Source of the DNA: CAZKUN01 sp964555935 | Lineage (GTDB): Bacteria > Armatimonadota > Zipacnadia > Zipacnadales > VGFC01 | DNA length: 21,382 nt | Direction: 5' to 3' | Assembly: GCA_964555935.1 (NCBI GenBank) | Contig: CAZKUN010000161.1 | Location: forward strand, 1 to 21,382 | Shown here: positions 8,805-16,066 of the stretch, one piece after another | How the letters are laid out: each line of letters opens with the position of its first letter | Numbering within the stretch: the stretch's first letter is position 1 | Made by a program: the position numbers and the translations under genes | The notes under the pieces: model-generated | What the model saw: the letters and a program-made list of their open reading frames with translations, nothing else | Database searches by the model: none | What the model was told of the DNA's origin: nothing

Positions 8805-9875
8805 TCAGAGAGCGATCACCTTGCCCGTCCGCGCTGACTCGAAGCAACTGAGGATGAACCGCGTCACGCGCGCCCCATCGACAGCCGTCGCCGGCGGCGC
8901 CTCGTCCTCCAGGATGGACTTCGCGAAGGCGGGGAGAATGTCGGGCACACCGCTGGCGATTTCCGGGCCAACCGTCTCCGAGTAGTCGCGCGACTCGTAG
9001 GGGATGGTCCACTCGGCCTCGGGCACTGACGACTGGAAGCGGGCGTCATGCCCGTGGTCGGTCGCAATGGCGCTTCTCCCGCCGTCGACCGCCATCACGA
9101 AGAACGGGCACGCGCATGGAAGGGCGTGTCCCTCCATCAGCCGGCCCGTGCCGCCGTCACCCCCGAGGAAGGCGCCCACGCTGCCGTTCTTGAACCGCAC
9201 CGACGCGTTGATGGTGTCGACCACGTCCGGACGGGAGTGATGCTGCACCCCTCCGACGGCGTAGACGGACTCAGGCTCAGCGCCGGCGAGGTAGAACATC
9301 AGGTCCACGATGTGACACCCCTGCGAGAGGATCTGCCCGCCGCCCTTCACGGGGTCCTGCGCCCACAACCCCTCCGGCCAGATACCGTCCGTACGCGCGT
9401 GGGCGATGACGTTGTTGGGGTTGGGAATCTCCCGCTTCACGTCCCGGGCACCCTTCGCGAAGCGGCACCTGAAGGCCACCATATACTTGAGGCCGGTCCG
9501 CTCCTCGGCCGCGAGAATCGCGTCGCATTCCTCCCGCGTCATCGCCATCGGCTTCTCAATGAGCACGTGCTTGCCATTCTCCATGGCGCGGAGCGAGAAG
9601 GGCGCGTGAGTGTCGTGCCATGTGGTGATGAGCACCGCGTCGATATCCGGGTCCTGGAAGATGCGCTCGGGGTCGTCCGTCACGTACTCGCCGCCGTAGG
9701 TCTCCCGGTAGCCCTCGGCCTTCGCGGGGTCGATGTCGGCGAGCCCGCGGATCTCGATTCTCTCGGCGTAAGGTCGGAGTTCCTCGGAGATGCTCGCCGA
9801 CTTCGCTCCAACCGACCCCAGATGCGCCTTGCACATTCCTCCGCAACCGATCACGCCCAACCGAACGCTGCTCAT
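8805..9875 (-). CDS. Gfo/Idh/MocA family NAD(P)-dependent sugar dehydrogenase (first copy)
   Basis: This encodes 356 residues. The frame extends further upstream, but ATG 9875 is preferred because it directly precedes the Rossmann beta-strand SSVRLGVIG and has AAGGGAG upstream. The nucleotide-binding loop GVIGCGGM is at residues 7-14. EKP, the conserved lysine-containing motif, is at 107-109, and a GCHIVDLMFYL segment supplies the usual catalytic-site histidine (about H188) and the following aspartate. The family oxidises or reduces hydroxyls of sugars, inositols or uronates with NAD(P). No signal peptide is visible, so it is cytosolic. It lies 61 bases after the GH51-like gene on the same strand and probably processes a sugar released by it or by neighbouring enzymes. 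It is clearly divergent from the second copy at 16067-17065. Confidence 0.88.
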   Translation of the reverse strand: MSSVRLGVIGCGGMCKAHLGSVGAKSASISEELRPYAERIEIRGLADIDPAKAEGYRETYGGEYVTDDPERIFQDPDIDAVLITTWHDTHAPFSLRAMENGKHVLIEKPMAMTREECDAILAAEERTGLKYMVAFRCRFAKGARDVKREIPNPNNVIAHARTDGIWPEGLWAQDPVKGGGQILSQGCHIVDLMFYLAGAEPESVYAVGGVQHHSRPDVVDTINASVRFKNGSVGAFLGGDGGTGRLMEGHALPCACPFFVMAVDGGRSAIATDHGHDARFQSSVPEAEWTIPYESRDYSETVGPEIASGVPDILPAFAKSILEDEAPPATAVDGARVTRFILSCFESARTGKVIAL

Positions 9876-9936
9876 TTGGTCGCTCTCCCTTTCTGGGTGG
9901 CATGTCCGTTCGCTGATCCGCCCGAGTCGGGTCCGT

Positions 9937-11571
9937 CTACTCAAGCGCCAACTCAACCAAGGTCGCCGAATGCGGCGGGAACTCGAAGGTCAACTCTCCC
10001 GCTTCCGGCGCATCCACTTCGCGCGTCCTCACGAGAATCTCGTTCACCTCATCGTACGTCTGCAGGGCCCCACTTCTGTCGGCGAAGGTCTCGCTGTTGA
10101 GCACGTGTACGAGAGCGGATCCCACCTCCCAGCCCTCGGGCAGTTCAAGACCGGCCGCCACCACATTCGACTCCGCCGACTCCTCGCTGTCGCGCGTGCG
10201 GTTAACCACCAAGAGGCGCAGCACGCCCGCGTCGCGCGACGCGCCGACGTTCAGATTCCACGTGGAGCTTTCCGCGGCCAGCAGCTCGCCTCGGCAGAAC
10301 CGCTCGATCAGCCGGTAGCCTTGAGACATGGGCGTGCTGACGAAGTTATGCGGGATCCGATCCGTGGGCGTGTACTCGATGATGTTGAAGCCCCACGCGC
10401 CGAAGGGCCTCTCGGCCTCGTCGCTGACGCGGCTCCCATGCATCAGACTATGCGCGGCGGCTCCGCGAATTCGGGGGTGCTTCATGTAGTGCAGGACCAG
10501 GTTCACGTTCGCCACGCCCGACCCCAGCGACTTGTTGTAGAGGTTCGTCATCCACCCGTAGCGGAATTCGGTGACGTGCAGGCCGGCGCCGCTGAAGCCA
10601 TTCCCATCATAGGCCCCAAACAGCAAGTCATACGGCGCGCAAGGCAACTCGCCCCACGGTTGCTCGTAGCGATGCGTCGGATTGGTGCCAACGTAGCGTT
10701 TCCATTCGTCATACGCCGAATGCTCGTAGTCCTCCATCACCCACGCGTACTCGTGGTTGACGAAGCTGATGTTCGTTCTGTCCGCGACGTGCTCGTCGAG
10801 ATACTGAAGCACGCCGACGGACCAATCCAGACGCCTCGATTCGGGCGCCGCGGACGGAAAACTCCACTGCGTCGTGACCAGGATGCTCGCGCCCGGATCC
10901 ACGCCGCGGATGGCCTCAATGAACCGGCGGGCGATCTCTCCGTACTGCTCGGGAGTGAACGAGAAGTAGTCTTCGTTGCCGATCTCCCACTGGGTCACGT
11001 GCCCGAGCATCTTCATCCGCTTGGCCTGTCGAACAGCCCGCCGCGCGGCATCTGTCGCGAGGTCAAGCGCGTGCTTGGACAGCTCTCCGTCCTCGCCCCT
11101 AAGTGGCACGCGCCGACTGGTCTTCGGGTCGAAGGCGTAGTGCGTGTTAAGCTGCACGATCGCTTTGAAATCGCCATCGGCCAGGAACTGCAGGAACTCC
11201 TCGTACTCGATCCAGTCATCCGGGCGGTGCGGCCCGTCCTGGCCCGCCTTGAAATCGGGAAACCACGCCTCGCTGGAGACGCCGGGGAAGAAATGAGCCA
11301 CATAACCGCCTCCCGGATACCGGAAAGCCCGCAGCCCGTTGGCGCGGAGATGGTCGATGAACTCGCCGTAGCAGTTATCCCAGATCTCCCTCAGCGAATG
11401 CAGATGGCCGGAGAACTCCCAGTTCACAACGCAGAAACTCTCGGGCGAGAGCCCGCTGCGGATGACCTCGTCATTGACTGTAATCGTGGCCTGCTCATCG
11501 GTCAGTACCATCCCGCCCGCGAGGAGCGCGAGTCCGATGGATAGACAGAGCAGAGAGGTGCGCGGGCGCAT
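9937..11571 (-). CDS. GH51-like clan A glycosidase, probable alpha-L-arabinofuranosidase, exported
   Basis: This encodes 544 residues from ATG 11571, chosen over a longer in-frame reading because it begins a signal peptide (MRPRTSLLCLSIGLALLAGG) and follows AGGGGG 9 bases upstream. The catalytic barrel shows FRYPGGGYVAHFF (near 83-95), WEIGNEDYF (acid/base E200) and HVTEFRYG (probable nucleophile E335), with NHEYAW at 272-277. The order and spacing fit the (beta/alpha)8 clan A family GH51, with GH39 or GH79 as alternatives. A C-terminal beta-sandwich follows the barrel (LRLLVVNRT to FPPHSATLVELALE), as in GH51. GH51 enzymes remove terminal arabinofuranosyl groups from arabinan and arabinoxylan, which would suit pectin side chains. 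It heads block B and is divergent from the UPF0173 gene. Confidence 0.75.
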   Translation of the reverse strand: MRPRTSLLCLSIGLALLAGGMVLTDEQATITVNDEVIRSGLSPESFCVVNWEFSGHLHSLREIWDNCYGEFIDHLRANGLRAFRYPGGGYVAHFFPGVSSEAWFPDFKAGQDGPHRPDDWIEYEEFLQFLADGDFKAIVQLNTHYAFDPKTSRRVPLRGEDGELSKHALDLATDAARRAVRQAKRMKMLGHVTQWEIGNEDYFSFTPEQYGEIARRFIEAIRGVDPGASILVTTQWSFPSAAPESRRLDWSVGVLQYLDEHVADRTNISFVNHEYAWVMEDYEHSAYDEWKRYVGTNPTHRYEQPWGELPCAPYDLLFGAYDGNGFSGAGLHVTEFRYGWMTNLYNKSLGSGVANVNLVLHYMKHPRIRGAAAHSLMHGSRVSDEAERPFGAWGFNIIEYTPTDRIPHNFVSTPMSQGYRLIERFCRGELLAAESSTWNLNVGASRDAGVLRLLVVNRTRDSEESAESNVVAAGLELPEGWEVGSALVHVLNSETFADRSGALQTYDEVNEILVRTREVDAPEAGELTFEFPPHSATLVELALE

Positions 11572-11727
11572 CCGAGAGTGCCCCCTGACGTTAGGTTGAC
11601 GCGAAGTGCATCGCAGTTCGTCCCTTGCGACGCCAGGGCCTGCGTCGACGGAAGGGGGGCTTGCGCCCGACGGCGAACGCGCCAGCACGTTGAACTCACC
11701 CTCGGCAGACCGGGAGCGTGATGACAA
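11572..11727. other. Divergent intergenic region with a small GC-rich hairpin
   Basis: These 156 bases lie between the GH51-like gene and the metallo-hydrolase gene. CGACGC at 11628-11633 pairs with GCGTCG at 11642-11647 around an 8-base loop. This is a short stem with no T run and could be chance in GC-rich DNA. Promoters for both directions should be here, but none can be named with confidence. Confidence 0.35.
11712..11723 (+). promoter_or_regulatory. Shared leader GGGAGCGTGATG before the UPF0173 gene
   Basis: This is identical to 6594-6605 and has the same 4-base distance to the start codon (ATG 11728). The flanking sequences differ. It includes a GGGAG binding-site core and an out-of-frame ATG at 11721 that opens only a short reading frame. 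Confidence 0.4.
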
Positions 11728-12411
11728 ATGATAATCAGGTCACTGGGACACGCGTGCTTCACGGCGAGCGATGGCAAGCATTCCATCATCTTCGACCCAT
11801 TTCTCACCGACAACCCCGAGGCGGTCATCGGACCCGATGAGGTCGAGGTCGACGCCGTGCTTCCCTCCCACGGTCACTCCGACCACCTGGGCGACACCAT
11901 CCCAATCGCGAAGCGCTTGGACGTCCCCGTCGTGGCGACGTACGAGTTGGCGATGTACTGCGAGCGCCATGGCGCCTCAGTTGTCCCGCTCCACATCGGC
12001 GGCGGGACCAACCTGCCGTGGGGCCGAGTCAAGCTCACCTTCGCCACCCATGGCGGCGGGGTGATCGGCGACGACTTCATCGAGTATACCGGTCCGCCAT
12101 GCGGTTTCCTGGTGACGATGTCGGGACAGACGGTCTACTACGCCGGAGACACAGGCCTGTTTGGCGACATGCGCCTCATCGGCGAGACCGCCGATATCGA
12201 CGTTGCCATCGTGCCCATCGGCGACCACTTCACGATGGGCATTGATGACGCGGTCAGGGCCGTCGGATTTCTCGGTCCCAAGGCAATCATACCGACACAC
12301 TACAGCGCCTTCGAGCCGATCGAGCAAGACCCCGCTGAGTTCGCCGGACGAGTGGAGGCCATGGGCGTCAAGTGCGTGATCCTGTCGCCCGGCGAGGAGG
12401 GCGAATTTTGA
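11728..12411 (+). CDS. UPF0173-type metal-dependent hydrolase (metallo-beta-lactamase fold)
   Basis: This encodes 227 residues, the usual length for the UPF0173/UlaG-like family. The start MIIRSLGHACF is typical of that family. The metal-binding signature HGHSDH is at residues 48-53, with further ligand candidates at H108 (FATHGGG), D141 (YAGDTGLFGDM), H167 (IGDHFTMG) and H191 (PTHYSAFEP). There is no signal peptide, so it is cytosolic. UlaG, a relative, opens the lactone of L-ascorbate 6-phosphate, and a sugar lactone or phosphoester substrate would fit the dehydrogenases here, but this is inference because most UPF0173 members are uncharacterised. It overlaps the next gene by 4 bases (TTGA), a sign of tight co-expression. 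Confidence 0.88.
   Translation: MIIRSLGHACFTASDGKHSIIFDPFLTDNPEAVIGPDEVEVDAVLPSHGHSDHLGDTIPIAKRLDVPVVATYELAMYCERHGASVVPLHIGGGTNLPWGRVKLTFATHGGGVIGDDFIEYTGPPCGFLVTMSGQTVYYAGDTGLFGDMRLIGETADIDVAIVPIGDHFTMGIDDAVRAVGFLGPKAIIPTHYSAFEPIEQDPAEFAGRVEAMGVKCVILSPGEEGEF
12394..12400 (+). promoter_or_regulatory. Ribosome binding site GAGGAGG fixing a TTG start
   Basis: GAGGAGG lies inside the last codons of the UPF0173 gene, 7 bases before TTG 12408. An in-frame ATG at 12372 has no comparable site and would add 12 residues that do not look like the start of this family. This supports TTG as the true start. Confidence 0.75.
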
Positions 12412-13214
12412 GCATCAGACTCGGATACCATCCGGCGACATGGGGCGGCGGGCTCGACAGTCTCTGGGCGGGCGCGGAATGCATGGCGAGTTGCGGGTGG
12501 GATGGCGTCGAATACTGCTACCGCGACATCGACCAGTGGTACGACCGGCCGGACGAATTCCAGCGTAAGCTCAGCGGCTACGGCCTGAGCCTCGCATCGC
12601 TCTACATCTCGAGCGGCTTCGAGAACGCCGACGTGGTGGCGGAGCACCGCTCTCGAGTCGCGGCCGGCGCGCAGTTCTGCGCGCGCGTGGGCTGCGACTT
12701 CGTCCTCATCGACGGCGGCGCCCGAAACGACTCGGGGGATTACTCCGACGAGGACTTCAAGCGCGTCGCTGACGCGGCCAACGCCTGCGGCGAAATCTGC
12801 AGAGACGCCGGACTTCGCTGTTCGTGGCACCAGCACTGGGGTTCGATGTTTGAGTGGCAGGCGAACTTCGACCGACTGATGGAAATGACGGATCCCGAAC
12901 TCGTGCTGTGCACGCCCGACACCGCGCAACTCGCGCTGGGCGACTTCGACGTTGTCGAGACCGTGCGGACATACGCGCCCCGCGTCCAGTATATCCACTT
13001 CAAGGACCTGGGGCTCGACCGCCGCTTCACCGAGCTGGGGCAGGGCACTATCGACTTCGCCGCAACCTGGGAAGCGCTCGGCGCGGAGAGTTACGAGGGG
13101 TGGCTTGTGGTGGATCTCGACTACACGGATCTAACCGCGGACGAGAGCTGTCGCGTCAACAAGGGCTACCTGAACGACACGCTGGGCATCAAGGGCCTGG
13201 CGGACGGGCGGTAG
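12408..13214 (+). CDS. Sugar phosphate isomerase/epimerase family TIM barrel (IolE-like)
   Basis: This encodes 268 residues from TTG 12408, giving MSIRLGYHPATWGGGLD, a proper beta-strand 1 for the xylose isomerase-like TIM barrel (AP endonuclease 2 superfamily). Likely metal and active-site residues are seen in order: E35 (GVEY), H141 and H143 (WHQHWGS), D171 (CTPDTAQLALG), H197 (YIHFKDL) and the GQGTIDF turn at 211-217. This series is shared with inosose dehydratase IolE and related isomerases and 3-keto-sugar processing enzymes. It is cytosolic and probably dehydrates, isomerises or epimerises a keto-sugar or inositol made by a Gfo/Idh/MocA dehydrogenase such as the two encoded nearby. It overlaps the metallo-hydrolase gene and ends 8 bases from the convergent 611-residue gene. 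Confidence 0.87.
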   Translation: MSIRLGYHPATWGGGLDSLWAGAECMASCGWDGVEYCYRDIDQWYDRPDEFQRKLSGYGLSLASLYISSGFENADVVAEHRSRVAAGAQFCARVGCDFVLIDGGARNDSGDYSDEDFKRVADAANACGEICRDAGLRCSWHQHWGSMFEWQANFDRLMEMTDPELVLCTPDTAQLALGDFDVVETVRTYAPRVQYIHFKDLGLDRRFTELGQGTIDFAATWEALGAESYEGWLVVDLDYTDLTADESCRVNKGYLNDTLGIKGLADGR

Positions 13215-13222
13215 CCACAGCT

Positions 13223-15058
13223 TCAGGCCAGCCCTCGAGGCACGCGATCGCCATGCCACGGCTGCGCGTAGGTGGGTTGGTTCGCGTAACGCCGCATCCC
13301 CAGGTCAAGCGTCACCCCGCACCCCGGCTCGAGGCGCGTCACCAACCATTTCGTGTCGACCGAACGGACTTCGGCTCCCCACCGCACGTCAGTGAACTGA
13401 TGCTCGCCGAATCCGCCCGCCTGGATGATCAACTCGCGCGGCTCCGTCAGGCTGGTGTTGACGAGTTCCACGACCGTGCGCTCGCGCGTGATGCCACTGA
13501 CCAGGGCCGCCACGTCATCGGGCAGGCCCGGGCGGCGCTTGGCGGCGTCGAAGTATCGCACGCGGCAGTGCAACAACCCGCCGTGGTACTGGTGTTGCGG
13601 CGCCCCCAGAGTCAAATTCACCAACGCCTCGGTCGACACCGGGTTGATCTGTTGCCAGTGGTGAACGTCCCAGTCATCGCGGTTAGGGCCGTCGTGGCGC
13701 ATCGTATCCATGCGCCGGCGAGCCATCGAATGGCCCGCTCGCTGCACCGCCTCCGGGTATTCCGGCCATTCCCCCATCACGTAGCGGAACCACCCGCCGG
13801 TGTTCGTAGTATCTGCCTTGCCACGCTGATCGCTCGCCTCCGTCGACTGATCCGGCGCCACGATCTCGCGGATCCGCTGCAGGTCGGCCTCGTCTTGGGA
13901 GTGCCACCACAGCTCCAGGAACGTCCTCAACTGGGAGAGAAGGGGCACGGGGTGACCCCACCCGCTGTCGCCGTGACGAAGCGGCGCGACGAGCACGCCG
14001 TCCTGTTTCTCGGCCAGGTTGCAGATGTAATCGAGTTGGCTGCGCGGGAACTCAAGCCACTCCGCATCACCGGTCAACAGATGCGCGTTGGCGGCGGCGA
14101 TCATGCAGGCTTCACTGGGGATTGACGAGCCGTGCGGCCAGCGGTAGCCGTAGTAGCCGCCCCACCATTTCCCATCATTCAGCTCGCCGATCTTCCCCGT
14201 GGGACCGACGTTGTCAGGCACCAATCCGCCGTTGGCCTTGGCTCGGTCGCGCCACGCCGCCGTGTACTCCAGCACCCAGTCCTTGTACTTGTCATCACCC
14301 GTGTATAGGTAGGCGTTCGTCACCAAACTCGTGGCGGCGAGGTTCAGCGGCACATCGCCCTTCATCATCCGCGCGTTCATGCGCGTGATGATCTCGTCCA
14401 TGACCCGATCGTCGGTCCACGGGCAGTTCGGGCCCGTCACGCCGGGGATGTCCTCAAACGGCGGGGGGTAGTCGTCCAGGATCGGGCGGTGGGTGTGCCA
14501 GTCCTCCGCGGTCACCTCGAATTGCGGCCCCCTGCTGCCGTTGATGGGCGACCGAATCAGCTTGTGCTCGCGGTCGTAGTTGGCGGCCTCGGGGTCGTCG
14601 CCGGTATACATCTCGGCAAAGCGAGTCGCCCGGTCCGCGTCGCGGCCAATCGTCGGGTCGGCCAGGCCGAAGAAGTAGATGTACGTGTAGCTCTCGCCGT
14701 GGTGCATCCAGTCGTAATACGCGTCAAACTCCCGGTGGACTTGGCCCGTGCGAGTGAACTGCTCGGTCACGGCATCCCACAGCCGGCGGGAGAGTTCGTG
14801 GATGCGTTCCCCGCCGCCCAACGCGTAGAACAGCGGGAAGTTGCTGAAGCTCTCATACGCGTCGTCGGAGCCATCCATCCCCGGCCAGTCGTTGCGCCAG
14901 ACCAGCTCGCCGCCTCGCCACGTGTAGTGCTCGACGAACCGCTCGGCGGCTTCGCCCATCGACCGGATCAGATGCCGCTGCCGAAGCGCCCAGGCCGGCG
15001 GAACCGTGGGAGTGTCTCCGACCACGATATCTGGTGTCGCGTCTGCTGGCGTGCCCAT
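13223..15058 (-). CDS. Uncharacterised 611-residue protein, probable alpha/alpha-toroid with C-terminal beta domain
   Basis: I do not recognise a named family. The ATG at 15058 follows a GAGGAG site 8 bases upstream, which sits directly after the stop codon of the aldo/keto reductase gene. There is no signal peptide. The first 500 residues are helical and aromatic-rich with repeated tryptophan, tyrosine and histidine patterns typical of (alpha/alpha)n barrels: an acidic DGSDDAYESF at 62-71, FDAYYDWMHHGESYTYIYFF at 111-130, then NDGKWWGGYYGYRWPHG and a WDVHHWQQINP segment. The last 100 residues read as beta-strands (ERTVVELVNTS, RELIIQAGG, GCGVTLDLGM). This plan is common in polysaccharide lyases and in glycosidases such as GH88, GH105 or GH127, but none of their diagnostic motifs is clear. 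Its place behind a lyase, a dehydrogenase and a reductase suggests a cytosolic oligosaccharide enzyme; this is inference. Confidence 0.8.
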   Translation of the reverse strand: MGTPADATPDIVVGDTPTVPPAWALRQRHLIRSMGEAAERFVEHYTWRGGELVWRNDWPGMDGSDDAYESFSNFPLFYALGGGERIHELSRRLWDAVTEQFTRTGQVHREFDAYYDWMHHGESYTYIYFFGLADPTIGRDADRATRFAEMYTGDDPEAANYDREHKLIRSPINGSRGPQFEVTAEDWHTHRPILDDYPPPFEDIPGVTGPNCPWTDDRVMDEIITRMNARMMKGDVPLNLAATSLVTNAYLYTGDDKYKDWVLEYTAAWRDRAKANGGLVPDNVGPTGKIGELNDGKWWGGYYGYRWPHGSSIPSEACMIAAANAHLLTGDAEWLEFPRSQLDYICNLAEKQDGVLVAPLRHGDSGWGHPVPLLSQLRTFLELWWHSQDEADLQRIREIVAPDQSTEASDQRGKADTTNTGGWFRYVMGEWPEYPEAVQRAGHSMARRRMDTMRHDGPNRDDWDVHHWQQINPVSTEALVNLTLGAPQHQYHGGLLHCRVRYFDAAKRRPGLPDDVAALVSGITRERTVVELVNTSLTEPRELIIQAGGFGEHQFTDVRWGAEVRSVDTKWLVTRLEPGCGVTLDLGMRRYANQPTYAQPWHGDRVPRGLA

Positions 15059-15073
15059 GCGTGTCGCTCCTCG

Positions 15074-16015
15074 TCAGCCCTCAGCGTTGAGTAATGCCTC
15101 GAGTTCGGACCAGACCTCGTCGGGGATGACTTCTGATGCCGCCTGGATGTTGGCTTCGAGTTCCGTTGGGTTGGCGACGCCCAGAAGGCTCGTGGACACG
15201 CCCTGCTCGCGCATACAGAACTGGAGATTCAGCGCGCTCAGCCCCACGCCCCGCTCTCGGCCCCACTTCCAAAGCTCGTGGGCCGTCTCAATCTTCGCCG
15301 GGGTGGCCATGCCACCCGCCTTCGCGGCGATTTCGCGCGGGTCCGGTCCCGTCAGAAGACCATTCATCATCGCCGTGCCGTTGAGGACGCCCACACCATG
15401 CCGCGCGGCGGGCTCGATGACCCCTGCACGAGCGCTCTGATCGAGCAGGTTGAAGTCACCGAACGTCAGGCAGACGTCAAACTCTCCGCTCTCGATGCAG
15501 CGCCGGTGGATCTCGTGGCGGCGCACGCCCAAGCCAATCGCGCGGATGACTTGCTGTTCCTTCAGTTCGCGCAACACGGTCAGAACGCCATCCGGGGCGA
15601 ACACCTCCGAGACATCCGTCGGGTCGTGGGCCAGCAGCAGGTCGATGTAGTCCGTCCGCAGCTGGCCGAGACTCGCCTCCACGCTGCGCTTGGTGCCCTC
15701 CCCCGAGTAGTCCTTGGCCCCCCGGCCGTCGCGGCCGGTTTTCGTGGATAGGATGACCGATTCCCTGCGCCTGGTATCGCCGTCATACCACTGCTCCAGG
15801 GCCGGGCCCACGCGTCCCTCGCTGCCCCAGTACATCGGCGCGGTGTCGATGAGATTGATCCCGGCTTCAAGAGCCGCGTGGACCGTGCGGGCGGCCAGAT
15901 CATCATCGGGCCCATCGGGCGTCACCCCAAGATGCGCGCCGCCAAGCCCCAGCGGAGACACCTGAAAACCCGTGCGGCCCAACCGACGTCTCGCCAACAT
16001 GCGGTCACTCAACAT
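15074..16015 (-). CDS. Aldo/keto reductase
   Basis: This encodes 313 residues. ATG 16015 is chosen because GGAG lies 7 bases upstream; a second in-frame ATG five codons later has no better site. The catalytic tetrad of the family is present: D57 and Y62 (LIDTAPMYWGSEG), K92 (LSTKTGRD) and H130 (LLLAHDP). The entry RRLGRTGFQVSPLGLGG is typical. The family reduces sugar aldehydes and ketones with NADPH in the cytosol. Its place after a Gfo/Idh/MocA dehydrogenase in block D suggests it handles a sugar or keto-sugar from the same pathway. The 51-base gap to the dehydrogenase contains a palindrome. The gap to the following gene is 15 bases and holds only that gene's ribosome binding site. Confidence 0.9.
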   Translation of the reverse strand: MLSDRMLARRRLGRTGFQVSPLGLGGAHLGVTPDGPDDDLAARTVHAALEAGINLIDTAPMYWGSEGRVGPALEQWYDGDTRRRESVILSTKTGRDGRGAKDYSGEGTKRSVEASLGQLRTDYIDLLLAHDPTDVSEVFAPDGVLTVLRELKEQQVIRAIGLGVRRHEIHRRCIESGEFDVCLTFGDFNLLDQSARAGVIEPAARHGVGVLNGTAMMNGLLTGPDPREIAAKAGGMATPAKIETAHELWKWGRERGVGLSALNLQFCMREQGVSTSLLGVANPTELEANIQAASEVIPDEVWSELEALLNAEG

Positions 16016-16029
16016 TCACCAACTCCATC

Positions 16030-16066
16030 CGCCGTCACTGTAGAAGGGGTTTCAACCCCGACGGCG
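16030..16066 (-). repeat. Nested palindrome between dehydrogenase and reductase genes
   Basis: Outer arms CGCCGTC (16030-16036) and GACGGCG (16060-16066) pair perfectly over 7 bases. Inside them GGGGTT (16046-16051) and AACCCC (16054-16059) form a second 6-base stem abutting one outer arm, leaving a 9-base unpaired side. The element fills most of the 51-base intergenic space, starts directly after the dehydrogenase TGA (16067-16069) and ends three bases short of the reductase's ribosome binding site. It resembles REP-type intergenic palindromes; no T run follows, so it is not a typical terminator. Confidence 0.6.

Noticed and set aside
9048..10100. Plus-strand open frame opposite the first dehydrogenase
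   Set aside because: It is the antisense shadow of a gene with a clear Rossmann fold and EKP motif.
9790..11544. Long plus-strand open frame (584 codons) opposite the GH51-like gene
   Set aside because: Its translation is arginine- and valine-rich with no motif, and the opposite strand has a signal peptide, catalytic motifs and a binding site. Long antisense frames are common in GC-rich DNA.
12854..14125. Plus-strand open frame running through the isomerase end and opposite the 611-residue gene
   Set aside because: It crosses two well-supported genes in another frame and strand, has low-complexity composition and no start signal.
16030..16066. CRISPR repeat or rho-independent terminator
   Set aside because: Only one copy exists in the window with no spacers, and no T run follows the stem on either strand.
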